Shown: positions 6,204-7,812 of the stretch, in pieces | Layout: each line of letters starts with the position of its first letter | Numbering within the stretch: position 1 is the first letter of the stretch | NCBI GenBank assembly: GCA_947379865.1 | Contig: CANCOY010000147.1 | Location: 1 to 7,812, forward strand | Source: Acetobacteraceae bacterium | Lineage (GTDB): Bacteria > Pseudomonadota > Alphaproteobacteria > Zavarziniales > Zavarziniaceae | Direction: 5' to 3' | DNA: 7,812 bases | Notes under the pieces: generated by a model | What the model saw: only the letters and a program-made list of their open reading frames with translations | What the model was told of the DNA's origin: nothing | The model's database searches: none | Translations under genes and position numbers: made by a program

Positions 6204-7193
6204 CTAATCCGTGGCGGTCTCCCAATTGGCGACCCGGCGGGCATCGGGAGGCGCCGATTCCTGGGCAAAGCGCATGCCCAGAACACTCATCGCCTCCCGC
6301 AGGAAGGGCAGGGCGCGTTCTACGGCCGCCTCGCCCTCTTCGATCATCTCGGCGGCACGGTCGAAGTCCAGCAGGCCGACGTCGCCAAGCCGGGGGGCAA
6401 TGGTCACATCCGGCGGGTCCCCGGCCAGGCGGCTGCGGGTTACCCGGTCCTGGATGATGCTGAGGCTGTCGACCATCACGGTGAACAGGCTGGGGGCGCC
6501 GTCATCCCGGCCAAACAGCTTGCGGGCGAGCAGGCGCTGCGGATTGAGTGCGCCCATGAAGCCGCCGCCTGCGGGGCCGTCCAGCAGTTCCGCCTCCGCC
6601 ACACGCGCCGGGTTCTGGGCCCGGCTGCGGCCAAAGACATCGGCATTGAGATTGACCGCAATGACAAGGCGGGCACCGAGGGCCCGGCACACCGAAACCG
6701 GCACCGGATTCACCAGCGCCCCGTCCACCAGCCAGCCACCGTCATGTTGCAGGGGCGAGAAAACCCCGGGCAGGGCATAAGAGGCGCGCAGGGCAAGTGC
6801 CAGCGGCCCCTCCCTCAGCCAGACTTCGTGACCGCTGCCCAGGTCGGTGGCCACCGCCGCAAAGCGCCGGTCGAGGCTCTCGACCATGATGCCCCCGAGG
6901 TTCGCGTCCAGAATTGCATTCAGACGGCTGCCGCCAATCAGACCGCCGCCCGACAGGCGCACGTCCAGATAGCGCCAGAGGCTGCGCTTGTTGAGGCTGC
7001 GGGCCCAGTCTTCCAGCACATCCAGCTTGTTGGCGAGATAGACGCCACCAACGAGGGCACCGATGGAGGTGCCGACGACGATATCAGGCCTGATCCCGGC
7101 CCGCGCCAGGGCATGAAGCACGCCTATATGGGCCCAGCCACGGGCAACACCGCTGCCAAGCGCCAGGCCAATCCGGGGTCGATAAGGGGTCAT
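6204..7193 (-). CDS. Patatin-like phospholipase family protein (RssA-like serine hydrolase)
   Basis: The 329-residue protein begins with RIGLALGSGVARGWAHIGVL, whose glycine-rich loop acts as the oxyanion hole in this family. The nucleophile elbow GTSIG places catalytic Ser43. WLVDGALVNPVP supplies the DGA/G motif with Asp157, completing the Ser-Asp dyad, so the enzyme should be active as an acyl hydrolase or lysophospholipase. Residues after about 215 are a variable C-terminal part typical of bacterial RssA/NTE-like homologues. No signal peptide or membrane helix is seen, so a cytoplasmic or membrane-peripheral location is likely. ATG 7193 is chosen because the conserved domain starts seven residues later. 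An in-frame ATG at 7280 would add 29 Arg-rich residues with no family match. Neither start has a good Shine-Dalgarno, so the start is the least certain point. The gene converges on the CBS gene and diverges from the putative rRNA promoter. Confidence 0.92.
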   Translation of the reverse strand: MTPYRPRIGLALGSGVARGWAHIGVLHALARAGIRPDIVVGTSIGALVGGVYLANKLDVLEDWARSLNKRSLWRYLDVRLSGGGLIGGSRLNAILDANLGGIMVESLDRRFAAVATDLGSGHEVWLREGPLALALRASYALPGVFSPLQHDGGWLVDGALVNPVPVSVCRALGARLVIAVNLNADVFGRSRAQNPARVAEAELLDGPAGGGFMGALNPQRLLARKLFGRDDGAPSLFTVMVDSLSIIQDRVTRSRLAGDPPDVTIAPRLGDVGLLDFDRAAEMIEEGEAAVERALPFLREAMSVLGMRFAQESAPPDARRVANWETATD

Positions 7194-7300
7194 GATGGCA
7201 GTCCAGTCCGGGTGAGGAGAAGCGACGCGCGCCCGAATAAGCAAACAGGATAAGCGCCTTCGCGAGCCGTAACCAGCCATGTGGCCAGCTGATTGCAGTG

Positions 7301-7320
7301 CAGCATTAATGTCAAAATGA
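7301..7320 (+). promoter_or_regulatory. AT-rich UP-element-like tract upstream of the putative rRNA promoter
   Basis: The run ATTAATGTCAAAATGA is conspicuously AT-rich against the GC-rich surroundings and sits immediately upstream of the -35 at 7325. This is the place where the RNA polymerase alpha-subunit C-terminal domains contact strong rRNA promoters. On the complementary strand it also contains TTGACA (7315-7310), but no convincing -10 follows for the patatin gene. Confidence 0.4.
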
Positions 7321-7324
7321 GTGC

Positions 7325-7353
7325 TTGACCCTGAGCGGCAGGGGGCCTATACC
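7325..7353 (+). promoter_or_regulatory. Strong sigma70-type promoter, probably rRNA operon P1
   Basis: TTGACC (7325-7330) and TATACC (7348-7353) are separated by exactly 17 bp and match the consensus at 5/6 and 4/6. A GC-rich discriminator (CCCGTTCG) follows, a hallmark of stringently controlled rRNA and tRNA promoters. Together with the AT-rich tract upstream and the boxA-like leader downstream, this points to stable-RNA transcription. The start site would be near 7360. Confidence 0.65.
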
Positions 7354-7576
7354 CCGTTCGTCGCAGCGACGTGCCTCCGGGCCGCGGTGCAGACGGGGCC
7401 TCCTCCGGGGGGCCCGGGTATCGGGCGAAAGCCCACTCCCAGCTCTTTGACCTCGTTATATCCGCCTTGCGGGCGGCCGTCTTCGGCCGTTCTGGAAGGC
7501 AAAGGTGGTGCGGTGCACCCCGATTGCCAGACTTCGCGTCTGCGCAAACCGCCTGAAAGTCCCCTTCGGATGAAGG

Positions 7577-7605
7577 TTGACAACAGGCTTCGGGTAGTGG
7601 ATAAC
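7577..7605 (+). promoter_or_regulatory. Second sigma70-type promoter in the leader (candidate P2)
   Basis: A perfect TTGACA (7577-7582) and GATAAC (7600-7605) are spaced 17 bp apart. The -10 matches at 4 of 6 positions. It lies about 250 bp downstream of P1 and 62 bp before the boxA-like element, in keeping with the tandem P1/P2 layout common in rRNA operons. A 5-bp inverted repeat (CGGGT 7591-7595, ACCCG 7604-7608) brackets the -10. Confidence 0.45.
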
Positions 7606-7651
7606 CCGCGCCGCTTCGGGCCGCTGCTTTGGCAGTGGTGAGGGGCTAGAG

Positions 7652-7674
7652 CCTGCGGAAGCAGGTTGTTCTTT
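7652..7674 (+). terminator. GNRA-looped hairpin plus U-rich tract (attenuator-like)
   Basis: CCTGC (7652-7656) and GCAGG (7661-7665) enclose a GGAA tetraloop of the GNRA class and are followed by TTGTTCTTT, seven T in nine bases. By form this is a short intrinsic terminator. The stem is only 5 bp, so ending may be weak. The U-rich part overlaps the boxA-like element. Confidence 0.35.
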
Positions 7675-7676
7675 GA
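7667..7676 (+). promoter_or_regulatory. boxA-like antitermination element
   Basis: TGTTCTTTGA closely resembles the bacterial boxA core (TGCTCTTTAA), which in RNA recruits NusB/NusE (S10) to build the rRNA antitermination complex. Its position upstream of where 16S rRNA should start fits that role. Confidence 0.55.
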
Positions 7677-7812
7677 GATCGTGAATAGGAAGGGAAGCGT
7701 GGGCGGCGGTTGCGCGAGCAGCAGCTGGTCACGTAGGACGCATTTCTGTGTTTGGGTTTCGGCCTGGATATGGGGTGCGAATTAAGTGCGCAGCGAAATG
7801 TCATTCCGATTG

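Larger units (their letters stand above)
7360..7812 (+). other. Putative rRNA operon leader (pre-16S); no protein gene seen
   Basis: This stretch follows a strong promoter and has no convincing coding frame. It is packed with short GC-rich hairpins between 7396 and 7665. After them comes GTTCTTTGAGATCGTGAATA (7668-7687), followed by a GGAAGGG run, which resembles the conserved region ahead of 16S genes in alphaproteobacteria as I recall it. The start of mature 16S (AGAGTTTGATC) is not present, so the rRNA gene would begin just past the right edge. The length of more than 450 nt from P1 is long for a leader. A separate structured small RNA occupying roughly 7360-7665 remains possible. Confidence 0.6.

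Noticed and set aside
7194..7280. Alternative start of the patatin gene at 7280
   Set aside because: The 29 added residues are Arg-rich with no family match, and the conserved domain starts just after the ATG at 7193. Weak ribosome sites at both leave some doubt.
7321..7641. Possible 106-residue protein on the plus strand
   Set aside because: The composition is Pro/Arg-rich without domain features, there is no ribosome-binding site, and it lies across two promoters and a series of RNA hairpins.
7668..7812. 16S rRNA gene inside the window
   Set aside because: The conserved 5' end of mature 16S (AGAGTTTGATC) is not found; only leader-like sequence is present.

Overview
The window looks like chromosomal DNA from an alphaproteobacterium of fairly high GC content. 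Support comes from strong GC bias in codon third positions, an alphaproteobacterial-type two-CBS protein, a MocR regulator paired with a class III transaminase, and at the right edge a sequence resembling the leader of an alphaproteobacterial rRNA operon. The order (Rhodospirillales or Sphingomonadales-like) is a guess.

Layout, left to right. (1) Nucleotides 1-2657 (+) are the 3' part of a type V autotransporter. It has a beta-helical passenger rich in N-S/T-G-x-I turns, a tandem Asn-Pro-Gly-Ser-Val linker of twelve 18-bp units, an alpha-helical stretch and a C-terminal outer-membrane barrel ending in Trp. Its true start lies outside the window. (2) 2698-4167 (-) is a full-length MocR/GabR-type regulator (winged helix plus aminotransferase fold). 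It converges on the autotransporter, and a hairpin covers the junction. (3) A 123-bp divergent control region holds a clear 13-bp imperfect inverted repeat around GGACCA/TGGTCC. (4) 4291-5598 (+) is a beta-alanine (omega-amino acid):pyruvate transaminase followed by a long hairpin. (5) 5766-6197 (+) is a small two-CBS-domain protein with its own candidate promoter and a strong Shine-Dalgarno. (6) 6204-7193 (-) is a patatin-like serine hydrolase, tail-to-tail with the CBS gene and separated from it by 6 bp. (7) 7194-7812 holds no convincing gene. It contains a promoter of very good quality, a series of compact hairpins, a second promoter and a boxA-like element. I read it as the promoter and leader of an rRNA operon whose 16S gene begins beyond the right edge.

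The functional unit best supported by the sequence is the divergent pair in (2)-(4). The MocR protein probably senses PLP or an amino-acid/PLP adduct and controls the transaminase, and perhaps itself, through the inverted repeat. The other genes appear to be independent single-gene units. No obviously new multi-gene system is visible. The most unusual elements are the 54-bp higher-order structure of the autotransporter linker repeat and the hairpin-dense putative rRNA leader.
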